Part shown: positions 16,050 to 24,805 of the stretch, piece after piece | Layout of the letters: the number at the start of each line of letters is the position of its first letter | Numbering within the stretch: position 1 is the stretch's first letter | NCBI GenBank assembly: GCA_007695295.1 | Contig: REEB01000053.1 | Span: 1-34,709 of the forward strand | Direction of reading: 5' to 3' | DNA: 34,709 bases | Source of the DNA: Puniceicoccaceae bacterium | GTDB taxonomy: Bacteria; Verrucomicrobiota; Verrucomicrobiia; Opitutales; Opitutaceae | Made by a program: the position numbers and the translations under genes | The notes under the pieces: generated by a model | Databases searched by the model: none | Told to the model about the DNA's origin: nothing | The model's input: the letters and a program-made list of their open reading frames with translations, nothing else

Positions 16050-18374
16050 TCAACCGATGCCGATGACGCGGCTCCATTCGGTTTGGATGGTGACAAGTTT
16101 GCGATAAACGCCGTCCTCCATGGCCATGAGTTCTGCGTGGGTGCCGACTTCGGCGATGCGGCCCTCGTCCATCACGACGAGGCGGTTGGCATGACGAAGG
16201 GTGCTGAGGCGGTGGGCGATGGCGATGGTGGTGCGGCCCGCGACGAGGTGCCCGAGGGCTTGCTGGATTTTGGCTTCGGTCTCGGTGTCGACGGAGCTGG
16301 TGGCCTCGTCGAGGATGAGGATTCTGGGATTCTGGAGGAGGGCGCGGGCGATGGCGATGCGCTGACGCTCCCCGCCGGAGAGCCGGGTGCCGCGCTCCCC
16401 GACGTAGGTGTCGTAGCCGTCGGGGAGGTTCATGATGAAGGTGTGGGCGTTGGCCGAAACGGCGGCTTCCAGGATCTGCTCGTGGGAGGCGTTGGGCCGG
16501 GCGTAGGCGATGTTGTCGGCGATCGTGCCGCTGAAGAGAAAGTTGTCCTGGAGGACGAAACCGATCTGGCGCCGCAGGTCTTCCACGCGGATGTCGCGGA
16601 GATCGAGGCCGTCGAGGAGGACGGCGCCTTCGTCGGGATCATAAAGCCGGCCGATGAGGTTGATGAGGGTGGACTTGCCGGCGCCGGACTTGCCGACGAG
16701 GCCGATCATCTCACCGGGAGCGATTTTCAGGGAGAGGTTTTTGATCACCGGATCATGGCGCTCGTAACCGAAGGTGACGTCGCGCAGCTCGATCTCACCA
16801 CGGACCTCGGGCAGTGGGGTGGGGTTGGGGCGCTGGGACAATTCCGCTTCGGTATCGAGAACTTCGAAAACCCGGGCGGCCGCGGTGAGAGAGCGGCTGA
16901 GCCAGTCATTGAGCCGGGTGAGCAGCTGGAGCGGGCCATAAATCATGCCGAGATAGCCGATGAAAGCGACGAGGCCGCCGATGGTGAGCCGCTCGCCGTA
17001 GACTTCGTAAGCGCCGAAATACCACACCAGCACGAGGGAGGATTGGACGATCAGATTGAGGATCGGCACGAGGGTCTGCCACGTCTGCTCGGCATCGATG
17101 GTCCGGCCGCGGGTGTAGGCGAGTTTGCGGCCGAAGCGGTCGATCTCCGCCTCCTCCTTGCCGAAGCTCTTGATCACGCGGATCCCGGAGAGGGCGTCGT
17201 TGAGGTAGCTGGTGACGCTCGCCATCGCCACCCAGAGCAGCCGGAAGCGGCGGTGGATCCGACGCCAGACATAGGCCGAGAGCAGGACCACGACCGGGCC
17301 GGGCAGGATGACAAGGATGCCGAGGAGCGGGTTCATCCAGATGAGGACGGCCGCGATCCCGACGATGGTGAGCAGATTGACGACGGTGTACTGGATGCCG
17401 TCCACGAGGAAACCCTGCATCTGGCGGGCGTCGTTGTTGACCCGGGACATGAGGGCGCCGGTCTGCTGTTTGTTGAAATAGCTGAGGCTGAGGGCCTGGA
17501 GGTGATTGAAGGCGCTGGCCTGGATGTCGTTGGTGACATGGCAGCCCACCCAGATGCCAACCCGGGCACGGATGATGCCGATGACGGCGGCCGTGACCAT
17601 GACGCCGGCGAGGGCGAGAACGAGCCAGGGCAGGCGGTCGGCCTGCTCCGGGGAGAGGAGCACGTCATCGATGAGGATGCGCGTGATCTGGGGAGGGATG
17701 AGATTGACTCCCGTGCCGATGACCATCAAGGCCATCATCAGCACCAGCCGGGGGGCGTAGGGCCGGGCATAGGAAAGGATGCGAAGGAGGGTTGAGCCCT
17801 TCTCGATGCAGAACGGGCAGACCCGGGTATTGCGCGGGAGCTGGCGGGTGCAGGAGCTGCAGGTCAGCTCCCGCTGTTTCTTCAGCAGGCGGTCAAACTC
17901 CGCTTCCACGGCAGCGGGTGCGGAGGCGCCGTTGCCCGCATCGCGGAGGGCCGCGGCTTGCTTGTTGAGGCAGTGGGCAAGCCCGCCGAAGAGCGCGGCC
18001 TGGCCGGCGTCGAAGCGCATCACTTCCTGACGGCCCTGGTCGGTGCGCACCACCAGCATGCCTCCGCCGGTGACGGGAGCCATTTTCGCCTCGAGGATGC
18101 GCTCCACCGGTGCTTCCCAGACGGGGAGGAAACCGCGGCCATTGGCCTCGAAGACGGCGGCCCGCTTGCGGTCGGCGACAAACCAAGAGTCCTGGAAGCG
18201 CCCCTTGAGATTCATCCGGCTGTTGAGGCAGATCAGGGAATCAGCCTCGTGGAAGCCACTGGCGGCGAGATGACGGGTGACCGGCTCCGGCACTTGGCGG
18301 AGGCTCAGTCGACTCCAGGAGGAGTCGGTGTTCGGATGGGATCGGCGGGAGGAGGGGGCGGTGGAGGGGTGCAA
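16050..18374 (-). CDS. ABC exporter (permease-ATPase half transporter) with N-terminal zinc ribbon
   Basis: Half-transporter of the MsbA/LmrA architecture with an unusual long N-terminus, 774 residues. Residues 1-170 form a soluble domain (VPEPVTRHLAASGFHEADSL, SRMNLKGRFQDSWFVADRKR). A four-cysteine zinc ribbon follows (Cys172, Cys175, Cys186, Cys189; CSSC then CPFC). Six membrane helices lie at about 205-500 (QTGALMSRVNNDARQMQGF is the usual coupling region). The ATPase domain lies at about 530-765 with Walker A GKSGAGKS, signature LSGGERQRIAIARALL, Walker B RILILDEATSSVD and switch His (IAHRLST). This layout, with the DUF1854 gene next to it, matches what is annotated elsewhere as a cyanophycin metabolism-associated ABC transporter (from memory). 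The start is TTG 18374, just before the conserved region; no ATG serves without truncating the N-terminal domain. The substrate is unknown. Confidence 0.85.
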   Translation of the reverse strand: MHPSTAPSSRRSHPNTDSSWSRLSLRQVPEPVTRHLAASGFHEADSLICLNSRMNLKGRFQDSWFVADRKRAAVFEANGRGFLPVWEAPVERILEAKMAPVTGGGMLVVRTDQGRQEVMRFDAGQAALFGGLAHCLNKQAAALRDAGNGASAPAAVEAEFDRLLKKQRELTCSSCTRQLPRNTRVCPFCIEKGSTLLRILSYARPYAPRLVLMMALMVIGTGVNLIPPQITRILIDDVLLSPEQADRLPWLVLALAGVMVTAAVIGIIRARVGIWVGCHVTNDIQASAFNHLQALSLSYFNKQQTGALMSRVNNDARQMQGFLVDGIQYTVVNLLTIVGIAAVLIWMNPLLGILVILPGPVVVLLSAYVWRRIHRRFRLLWVAMASVTSYLNDALSGIRVIKSFGKEEAEIDRFGRKLAYTRGRTIDAEQTWQTLVPILNLIVQSSLVLVWYFGAYEVYGERLTIGGLVAFIGYLGMIYGPLQLLTRLNDWLSRSLTAAARVFEVLDTEAELSQRPNPTPLPEVRGEIELRDVTFGYERHDPVIKNLSLKIAPGEMIGLVGKSGAGKSTLINLIGRLYDPDEGAVLLDGLDLRDIRVEDLRRQIGFVLQDNFLFSGTIADNIAYARPNASHEQILEAAVSANAHTFIMNLPDGYDTYVGERGTRLSGGERQRIAIARALLQNPRILILDEATSSVDTETEAKIQQALGHLVAGRTTIAIAHRLSTLRHANRLVVMDEGRIAEVGTHAELMAMEDGVYRKLVTIQTEWSRVIGIG

Positions 18375-18967
18375 AACCGGGGAGAGGGCGCGAGGTGCCG
18401 CAGGCGCAAGCGCCGCGGGAGAAGCTGATCAGCTAAGTGACGCGTGGGCGGGCTGACAAGTTAAGCCGTGAGAAAATAAAATTTAACTGTCGAAGTCCCG
18501 GCGGAAAACCTGCGCCAAATTGATCCAGGGACATGCGGAAGGTATTCTGAGTGGCGGGCGGTGCCTGGAGGAAGGGCCGACGGACGGTGGGGCCGGGTGG
18601 TGCGATCCACTGGCGGGGCCAGCCACCAAGCCTTTGGGGGATGCTCGGGAAAAGGAGGGGCCGGTGCCGTCTGCACCAGGCCGAGCGCAAACCTCCCCAC
18701 TGAGGACAATCTGCTGTTCAATCCGCGGTGGCCCGATTTCGCGCGGCTGCGTTTTGCTGAGCCCGGCTCCCGCCGGCTCGATCCGCGGGTTTCCGTCGGG
18801 CGATGAGCGGGCGTCGCGTCGTTCATTGTATCCGTAAAGTGGATTCAATTGGGAGTTTGGCGGGAGGGGAACGGGCTTGTCAGGTGCGGGCTTTGTGGAT
18901 TGGGGTAGCGTGAGGACGGGCTCATTCCCGCCCGTGCCGGCAGAAATTCCACCACCCCGGAAGAATC
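18375..18967. other. 593-base stretch without a convincing gene
   Basis: Several overlapping short frames exist on both strands but none resembles a known protein or has a good start signal. An A+T-rich patch at about 18471-18490 (GAGAAAATAAAATTTAAC) is the most promoter-like sequence and may serve the ABC exporter on the minus strand (a TTGTCA lies near 18452-18457 on that strand); I cannot define a -10 box with confidence. A hairpin GGTGC-CGTCT-GCACC lies at about 18663-18677. Bases from about 18708 to 18806 have codon-like third-position GC in one forward frame (NLLFNPRWPDFARLRF), perhaps a gene remnant. Confidence 0.45.
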
Positions 18968-19282
18968 ATGATCGTCACCACCGTTTCCGTGCAGGTTAAG
19001 CCCGAGCACGTGGACGCCTTCATCGAGGCGACCGCGGACAACCACCGCCACTCCATCAAGGAGCCCGGCAATCTTCGCTTTGACGTTCTCCAGCAGCGGG
19101 ACGACCCCTGCCGCTTCACTTTGTACGAAGCCTATGAGACGGAGGAAGCGGTCGCCGCCCACAAGGAAACGGCGCACTACCGGCGCTGGCGGGCGGCCGT
19201 GGAGCCATGGATGGCGGAGCGGCGCCTTGGGATCGCCCACCGGGTGTTGTACCCGGCGGAGGTGGCGCGATGGAAGAGCTGA
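18968..19282 (+). CDS. LsrG-like antibiotic biosynthesis monooxygenase (ABM) fold protein
   Basis: Small cytoplasmic protein, 104 residues, of the ABM/LsrG/YgiN dimeric ferredoxin-like fold. It aligns well by eye with E. coli LsrG: VQVKPEHVDAFIEA, NHRHSIKEPGNLRFDVLQQ, FTLYEAYETEEAVAAHKET and the following HY. LsrG acts on the phosphorylated autoinducer-2 breakdown product (an isomerase), but relatives are quinol monooxygenases or of unknown function, so the reaction here is open. There is no lsr transporter or kinase in the window. A weak GGAAG precedes ATG 18968. It overlaps the alcohol dehydrogenase gene by 13 bases, which implies one operon and probably one pathway. Confidence 0.85.
   Translation: MIVTTVSVQVKPEHVDAFIEATADNHRHSIKEPGNLRFDVLQQRDDPCRFTLYEAYETEEAVAAHKETAHYRRWRAAVEPWMAERRLGIAHRVLYPAEVARWKS
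19258..19262 (+). promoter_or_regulatory. Ribosome binding site GGAGG for the alcohol dehydrogenase
   Basis: GGAGG lies inside the end of the LsrG-like gene, 7 bases before ATG 19270. It is one of the few strong Shine-Dalgarno sequences in the window and decides the dehydrogenase start against the 21-codon longer open frame beginning at 19207. Confidence 0.65.
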
Positions 19283-20451
19283 AGCCCTTCGCGATCGGGC
19301 GGCTGCCGGCGATCCGGTTCGGCGCCGGCGTATTCAGGGAGCTTCCGGAGCGGATCGAGCGCCGGGCTCGGCGGGTCCTGCCGGTGGTGGGCGGACGGTC
19401 CTTTGTCGAGAGTGCCGCCGGGGCGTGGTTTTTCGAAACCTTGGGTGAGCGGGTCGAAATGGCGGAGCCGGTGCGGGTGGCGGAGGAGCCTTCTCCGGAA
19501 GAGGTGGATGCGGCGGTGGCGGCCCACCGGGACTTCGAACCCGAGCTGGTGGTGGCGATCGGGGGCGGGAGCGTGCTGGATGCGGGCAAGGCGATCGCCG
19601 CCATGCTGACGGAAGAGGGCAGTGTGATGGAGGTTCTCGAAGGAGTGGGCAAGCGGGAGCCCATGGGCACGACCCGGCCACTGTTTGCGGTTCCCACCAC
19701 CGCGGGGACGGGGAGCGAGGCGACGAAAAATGCCGTTCTCAGCCGGGTGGGGCGGGACGGCTTCAAGAAGTCGCTCCGTCATGACGCGTTTGTGCCGGAA
19801 CTGGCGCTGCTGGATCCAGAGTTGACGGTCGGGCTGCCGCGGGAGTTGACAGTGGCCTGTGGCATGGACGCCCTCTCCCAGCTTATGGAGTCCTATCTTT
19901 CGACCGGAGCGAATCCCATCACGGATGCCCTGGCCCTCGACGGGATGGCCCGCTTCGCTGCGGGATTTCCGCGGGTTCTCAAGGACGGGGCCGATGTGGC
20001 CGCCCGTGGGCAGGTGATGTATGCGGCTTTGATGTCGGGAATCACTCTGGCTCATGCCGGACTGGCGGCGATTCATGCCCTGGCGGGATATATTGGCGGG
20101 CGGTGGCGGATGCCCCATGGGGCGGTCTGCGGAACCCTGCTGGGGGAGGCGATGGCGGTTTCCATTCGGCGGATGCGCGCCGAGCCCGAGGGTTATCGGG
20201 TTCCGTTGGAGAAGCTTGCCCGGGTGGGCCGGCTGCTGGCGGCCGCGCCCCGGATGCCGGACGGTGAAGCGGTCGAAGCGGTGCCGAATTTCCTGCGGGA
20301 GTGGACACAGCGTCTGGAGTTGCCCCGGCTCTCGGACCATGGGATCGCCCGGGACGACCTGGCCGGGATTGCCCGCGGGAGCGGCCTGAAAAGCCATCCC
20401 TGTCCTCTGTCCGAGGGGGAACTGATGGAAGTATTGGCGGCACGCTGGTAA
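19270..20451 (+). CDS. Iron-containing (group III) alcohol dehydrogenase
   Basis: NAD(P)-dependent dehydrogenase of the FucO/maleylacetate reductase/glycerol dehydrogenase superfamily, 393 residues, the usual length. The nucleotide-binding motif GGGSVLDAGKAIA (about 98-110) and TTAGTGSEATKNAV (about 143-156) are present. Of the four family metal-ligand positions, Asp200, His269 (IHALAG) and His283 (MPHGAV) are visible. The second position, usually His in DALTHAIE, is Gln204 (GMDALSQLMES). Glycerol dehydrogenase uses three ligands only, so this need not abolish activity, but it argues for a subfamily with different metal or substrate preference. Cotranscribed with the LsrG-like gene, which suggests a carbonyl or dione-type intermediate, but this is inference. 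Confidence 0.9.
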   Translation: MEELKPFAIGRLPAIRFGAGVFRELPERIERRARRVLPVVGGRSFVESAAGAWFFETLGERVEMAEPVRVAEEPSPEEVDAAVAAHRDFEPELVVAIGGGSVLDAGKAIAAMLTEEGSVMEVLEGVGKREPMGTTRPLFAVPTTAGTGSEATKNAVLSRVGRDGFKKSLRHDAFVPELALLDPELTVGLPRELTVACGMDALSQLMESYLSTGANPITDALALDGMARFAAGFPRVLKDGADVAARGQVMYAALMSGITLAHAGLAAIHALAGYIGGRWRMPHGAVCGTLLGEAMAVSIRRMRAEPEGYRVPLEKLARVGRLLAAAPRMPDGEAVEAVPNFLREWTQRLELPRLSDHGIARDDLAGIARGSGLKSHPCPLSEGELMEVLAARW

Positions 20452-20501
20452 AGGCGGGACCGAGTCCGGACGCCCCGAGGCAGGAGAAGTTATCGGCGGC
20501 A

Positions 20502-20528
20502 GGTGCCCGGTTTCAGCGATAGGGCACC
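20502..20528. terminator. Inverted repeat after the alcohol dehydrogenase gene
   Basis: GGTGCCC (20502-20508) pairs with GGGCACC (20522-20528) across a 13-base loop, about 50 bases after the dehydrogenase stop. The T content that follows is low (GGATTTCATC), so termination is only plausible from position. Confidence 0.3.
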
Positions 20529-20583
20529 GGATTTCATCGCACCAGGCCGCAGGATCACCGATTTAGGGTCAGGCTATTTGTCG

Positions 20584-20600
20584 CACTGATGGACACTGAT
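20584..20600. repeat. CACTGAT-GGA-CACTGAT direct repeat
   Basis: Two identical 7-mers are separated by GGA. On the other strand it reads ATCAGTG-TCC-ATCAGTG. Similar motifs are, in my memory, common in intergenic DNA of Verrucomicrobiota and Planctomycetota, but I cannot check that here. Confidence 0.6.
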
Positions 20601-20707
20601 CCAGACGGGTGAGGACCGTGGCTGCCTGGGTGGCGGGCGGCGCGCCCGGCGGTCGCGCCCTACCAGGCGACTCCCCGGTCGCGGGACAGGCGGGAGGCGC
20701 TTTGGGG

Positions 20708-20746
20708 GCGAGATAGGGACGGGCGAGATAGGGGCGAGATAGGGAC
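20708..20746. repeat. Three tandem copies of GCGAGATAGGG
   Basis: Copies start at 20708, 20723 and 20734; the first and third are followed by AC. Spacings are 15 and 11 bases. It is a short imperfect tandem repeat without coding explanation. Confidence 0.75.
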
Positions 20747-20804
20747 AGGCTAAAGGGCGGGTTTGCACAAGACCGGTCTCGCCGCTGGCTTGGATCGACG
20801 GAGT

Positions 20805-20991
20805 GGCGCCTTTATAGCGCCGGAGGCGCGGCGGAGATTAGCCGGTGGCGCCAGCCACCGGATGGCGACCCTACACGGAATGCGCCCCGGCAGGGGCGCC
20901 GGATGTTGTGCACGCCTATTGCTGTGAAAAGTGGCGGGAGCATCTTGCTCCCGTGCGCTTCCGGGGAGGGGAAGGAACCTGGAAGGTTCCT
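20805..20991. repeat. Array of five short-loop hairpins
   Basis: Five near-perfect inverted repeats with 3-4-base loops follow one another: GCGCC-GGA-GGCGC (20817-20829, with an alternative partner GGCGC at 20805-20809), CCGGTGGC-GCCA-GCCACCGG (20842-20861), GCGCCCC-GGCA-GGGGCGC (20882-20899), CGGGAGCA-TCT-TGCTCCCG (20935-20953) and AGGAACCT-GGA-AGGTTCCT (20973-20991). The last two sit just beyond the dnaE stop codon (in the direction of dnaE transcription) and could help terminate or stabilise its transcript. The density of stems with minimal loops is far above what GC-rich chance sequence gives, and the stems share no sequence with each other, so this is an architecture rather than a copied element. 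Confidence 0.8.
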
Positions 20992-21007
20992 CTGCTTCGT
21001 GGTGGCT

Positions 21008-24000
21008 TCAGGCGCCGCGGCGGGCCCAGCGGCGGTTGTTTTCCCGGACCGTGAGGGGGGCGGAGAGGATGCGGCAGCCGGCGACGGCGGGGTGGCGGCG
21101 GAGGGCTTGGATCTCCGCGGGGTCGATCCGACAGGCGAGGGAGGAGGCGGTCTCGGCGACCGCGGCGGTGCCGTCGGGCATGAGGACGCCGATTTCAAAG
21201 GTGGTTTCGCCGAAGCGGGCGTCGGCATAGGCGCGGAGGGCGGCGAGGAAACCGGGGGCGGCGGAATCCGGACGCACGAACCATGTGATTTTGCGGATGA
21301 GGCCGGGGAGGTTGGGGGCGAGGGGGAGGATCTCGCGGGCGAGCAGGCGGGCGCCCTCGGCGCTTTGCAGGACGGTGCCGTGGACGAGCACGGGCTGCTC
21401 GCTGAGGAGGTTTTTGCCGAAGTCCTCGTAGGCATCGGCGTAACAATTGATCTCCATGGAGGCGAGGCGGCCGACGAGCTGAAAAACGGCCCAGGGGCGG
21501 TTGTCGCGTCGGGAGAGTTTTTTGGTGATGCCGGAGGCGAGGCCGCAGAGCCGAAAGTCGGTGCGGTCGGGCAGGTCCCGCAGTTCGGAGAAGGGGACGG
21601 TGTTGACGGCTTCATCGAGCCCGGCGAAGGCGTCCATGGGGTGGCCGCTGATGTAAAAGCCGAGCAGCTCTTTCTCGTACTGGAGCATTTCCGAGAGCGG
21701 GAAGGCTTCGCCGGCAACGGCCGGTCCGGCGCCTTCGCTGGAGCCGCCCGGGGGCGGGGGGGCGGCGACGGGACCGAGGAGGTCGAGAAAGGATTCCTGC
21801 CCGGCCGAGCGATCACGCTGGAGGGAGGCGGCCTGGGCGATGGCGGCCTCGAGGCGGCCGAAGAGGGCGCCGCGGGGCTCGCCGGAAAAGTCGAAGGCAC
21901 CGGCCTTGACGAGGCATTCCATGACCCGGCGGTTGAGGGTGCCGGACTCGAAGCGGAGGAGAAAGTCGTCGAGGTTTTCAAACCGCCCCCCGGCGCGACG
22001 CTCTTCGATGATGCGCTGGGCGGCGCCGTCGCCGACGCCCTTGATGGCGCCGAGGCCGAAGACGATCGAGCCCGGCCGGCCGGCGGCGCGATCGTCGGCT
22101 TCGTCGACAACGGGGGTGAAGGACAGCAGGGAGTCATTGACGTCCGGACTGAGGACGCGGATGCCCATGTTCCTGGCTTCGTCGATGAAGTGGGAGACCT
22201 TGTCGGCATTGCCGAGTTCGCTGGAGAGGAGGGCGGCCATGAACTCCACCGGGTAGTTGGCTTTCAAATACGCCGTGCGGTAGGAGAGCATGGCGTAGGC
22301 GGCGGAGTGGGATTTGTTGAAACCGTAGGCGGCGAATTTTTCGAGGATGCCGAAGATCTCGAGAGCTTGGGCGCGGCCGATGCCATGGGTGGCGGCGGCG
22401 CCTTGGACGAAGACCTCGCGCTGGGCCTCCATGACGGCGGCGATCTTTTTGCCCATGGCGCGGCGGAGGATGTCGGCGCCGCCGAGGGTGTAGCCAGCGA
22501 TGATGCGGGCGGCCTCCATGACCTGCTCCTGGTAGACGAGCACGCCGTAGGTTTCGGAGACCAGGTCCTTGAGCAGCGGGTGGGGGATCTGGATCCGGGC
22601 GGGATCGCGTTTGCCCTCGATGAACTGCGGGATGAACTGCATCGGGCCCGGGCGGTAGAGGGCGATGAGGGCGATGATTTCCTCGAAAGAGGAGATGCCG
22701 ATCTGCCGGCAGAGCGACTGCATGCCGCCGGACTCAAGCTGGAAAACGCCGACGGTGTTGCCGGAGTTGAGCAGGTCGAAGGTGCGGGGGTCGTCGAGCG
22801 GGATCTTCTCGATGTCGAAATCGGCTTGGTTGCGGGAGTGGCGGACGTTTTCCTGGGCGTCGGAGATGACGGTGAGGGTCTTGAGCCCGAGAAAGTCCAT
22901 CTTGAGCAACCCGAGATCCTCGGAGGGGCCTTTCGGATATTGGGTGGTGAGGTCGCCTTCCTGGAGGGTGACGGGGACGAGGTTTTGGATCGGCTGGTCG
23001 CCGATGATGATGCCGCAGGCGTGTTTGCCGGTGTTGCGGACCATGCCCTCGATGACCTTGCCGTGCTCGATGATGGTGCGGGCGACCGGGTTGCGCTCGA
23101 TTTCGGCGCGCAGCTCGCCGGACTTTTTGACCGCGTCCTCAAGGGAGATGTTGAGTTCGTCCGGGATCATCTTGGCGACCTTGTCGGCCTCGGCGAAGGG
23201 GATGTCATTCACCCGGGCGAGGTCGCGGACGATCATCTTGGCGCCGAAGGTGCCGAAGGTGATGATGTTGGCGACGCTTTCGCGGCCGTATTTTTCGCGG
23301 ACGTAGTTCACGACCTCGTCGCGGCGGCGCATGCAGAAATCGACGTCGAAATCCGGCGGGGAAACGCGTTCGAGGTTGAGCATGCGTTCGAAGAGCAGGC
23401 CGAAGCGGAGCGGATCGATATCGGTGATCTTGAGGACGTAGGCCACGATGCAGCCGGCCCCGGAGCCGCGGCCGGGGCCGACCGGGATGCCCTGGCGGCG
23501 GGCCCAGTCGATGAAGTCCCAGACGATGAGAAAGTAGTCGACGAAGCCGGCCCCGGTGATGATGGCGAGCTGGAAGTCGAGCTGGTCGCGGAGAAAGCGG
23601 GCGAAGTCCTCCGGCTCGCCGGGTTTGGGCGTGTAGGCCTCGGGGTGGTCGTAGTCGACGCCGTAGCGCTCGTGGAGGCCCTTTTTGCAGAGGTCGAGGA
23701 GGAGGAGGCCGTTGTGTTTGAAGGCGGCGCGTTCTTGAGGGGAAAGCCGGCAGACCTCGTCGCTGCCGTTCTGGCGGTTGACCCTGGTTTTTTCGCGCTC
23801 GTAGGTGTCGAGGATGCGTTCGAAAGCGGCTTCGTCGGGCCGGAGGGCGAGTTCGGCGGGCTTTTCGAAGACCGGGTAGTGGTTTTCGCCAAAAGGGATC
23901 TCCAGATCGCAGACGTCGGCCACGTGGACGGTGTTGTCGAGCGCCTCGGGCACCTCCCGGAAAATTGCGGCCATCTCCCCGCGGGTTTTGAGATAAAACT

Positions 24001-24805
24001 CCTGCGACGGGTAGCGCATGCGGTTGGGGTCGGAGATGATCTTGCCGGTCTGGATGCAGAGGAGGGCGTCGTGGGGGGCGGCGTCCTCCTTGTAGACGTA
24101 ATGGGCGTCGTTGGCGCAGATGACTTTGAGGTCGAACTCCCGGGCGAGGCGGATGAGGCCGGGTATGATGCGCTTCTGCACCGGCATGCCGTGGTCCTGG
24201 AGCTCGATGAAATAGTTTTCGCGGCCGAAGATGTCGACGAACGTGCCGACGGCCCGCCGGGCGTTTTCCTCGTCACCATAAATCAAATACTGGGAGGCGA
24301 CGCCGTTGATGCAGCCGGAGAGGCCGAGGAGGCCCCGGGAGTGGGCGGCGAGGGTTTCGAGATCGACCCGGGGGCGGTAGTACATGCCCTCGGTGTGGGC
24401 TTTGGAGACGAGTTTGCTGAGGTTTTGGTAGCCCTCGAAGTTTTTCGCGATGACTCCCTTGTGAAAGATCTGGAATTTTGGAAAATCCTCCTTGGGCGGG
24501 ATGTGGTCTTCCGGGATGTCGCCGATGTCGTCGGTGCGGGCGCGCTCGCGGCGGGGGCGTTCGTCCATCTTGTGGTCGTAGACGAGGTAGAGCTCGCAGC
24601 CGATGAGCGGCTTGATGCCGGCGGCCCGGCAGGCCTTGTAGAAATCGATGGCGCCGAAGAGATTGCCATGATCGGTCATGGCGAGGGCGGGCATGCCGAG
24701 CTCGGCGGCGCGGGCGGCGGCGCGGGCGGGCATGGAGCAGCCATCCAACAGCGAGTAGTGGGTGTGGTTGTGGAGGTGGACGAAAGGACGGTCGGGGGAA
24801 GCCAC
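21008..24805 (-). CDS. dnaE: DNA polymerase III alpha subunit (DnaE)
   Basis: Replicative polymerase, 1265 residues, somewhat longer than E. coli DnaE (1160). The N-terminal PHP domain (about 1-290) has its metal-binding residues apparently intact: [36 protein letters not shown] and CANDAHYV, unlike the E. coli protein where they have decayed. The polymerase core contains [16 protein letters not shown], the catalytic PDFDVDFC (aspartates at about 484-488) and [11 protein letters not shown] with the third aspartate at about 637. Helix-hairpin-helix motifs ([19 protein letters not shown]) and a C-terminal OB fold (about 1095-1175) follow. The start is GTG 24805; the PHP motif begins at residue 8, so little can be missing. 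Extra length lies mainly between PHP and palm. It is divergent from the sensor kinase gene. Confidence 0.97.
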   Translation of the reverse strand: MASPDRPFVHLHNHTHYSLLDGCSMPARAAARAAELGMPALAMTDHGNLFGAIDFYKACRAAGIKPLIGCELYLVYDHKMDERPRRERARTDDIGDIPEDHIPPKEDFPKFQIFHKGVIAKNFEGYQNLSKLVSKAHTEGMYYRPRVDLETLAAHSRGLLGLSGCINGVASQYLIYGDEENARRAVGTFVDIFGRENYFIELQDHGMPVQKRIIPGLIRLAREFDLKVICANDAHYVYKEDAAPHDALLCIQTGKIISDPNRMRYPSQEFYLKTRGEMAAIFREVPEALDNTVHVADVCDLEIPFGENHYPVFEKPAELALRPDEAAFERILDTYEREKTRVNRQNGSDEVCRLSPQERAAFKHNGLLLLDLCKKGLHERYGVDYDHPEAYTPKPGEPEDFARFLRDQLDFQLAIITGAGFVDYFLIVWDFIDWARRQGIPVGPGRGSGAGCIVAYVLKITDIDPLRFGLLFERMLNLERVSPPDFDVDFCMRRRDEVVNYVREKYGRESVANIITFGTFGAKMIVRDLARVNDIPFAEADKVAKMIPDELNISLEDAVKKSGELRAEIERNPVARTIIEHGKVIEGMVRNTGKHACGIIIGDQPIQNLVPVTLQEGDLTTQYPKGPSEDLGLLKMDFLGLKTLTVISDAQENVRHSRNQADFDIEKIPLDDPRTFDLLNSGNTVGVFQLESGGMQSLCRQIGISSFEEIIALIALYRPGPMQFIPQFIEGKRDPARIQIPHPLLKDLVSETYGVLVYQEQVMEAARIIAGYTLGGADILRRAMGKKIAAVMEAQREVFVQGAAATHGIGRAQALEIFGILEKFAAYGFNKSHSAAYAMLSYRTAYLKANYPVEFMAALLSSELGNADKVSHFIDEARNMGIRVLSPDVNDSLLSFTPVVDEADDRAAGRPGSIVFGLGAIKGVGDGAAQRIIEERRAGGRFENLDDFLLRFESGTLNRRVMECLVKAGAFDFSGEPRGALFGRLEAAIAQAASLQRDRSAGQESFLDLLGPVAAPPPPGGSSEGAGPAVAGEAFPLSEMLQYEKELLGFYISGHPMDAFAGLDEAVNTVPFSELRDLPDRTDFRLCGLASGITKKLSRRDNRPWAVFQLVGRLASMEINCYADAYEDFGKNLLSEQPVLVHGTVLQSAEGARLLAREILPLAPNLPGLIRKITWFVRPDSAAPGFLAALRAYADARFGETTFEIGVLMPDGTAAVAETASSLACRIDPAEIQALRRHPAVAGCRILSAPLTVRENNRRWARRGA

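Larger units (their letters stand above)
20452..20804. other. Repeat-containing intergenic stretch
   Basis: No gene is convincing here. It holds an inverted repeat (20502-20528), a CACTGAT direct repeat (20584-20600) and a short GCGAGATAGGG tandem (20708-20746), listed separately, and runs into the hairpin array beginning at 20805. The only frame over it (minus strand, about 64 codons, proline and arginine rich) reads through the tandem repeat and is not believable as a protein. Confidence 0.6.

Noticed and set aside
15624-17795. 723-codon forward frame opposite the DUF1854/ABC genes
   Set aside because: Antisense shadow; the ABC motifs on the minus strand are complete and in frame.
18541-18700. 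Possible structured RNA (RNase P or cobalamin riboswitch-like GGAGGAAGGGCC)
   Set aside because: The conserved RNase P core sequences and riboswitch boxes are not present; only a generic purine-rich match remains.
20574-20768. 64-codon minus-strand frame in the repeat-rich intergenic stretch
   Set aside because: It is translated from the GCGAGATAGGG tandem and the CACTGAT repeat, so repeat DNA explains it better than a protein.
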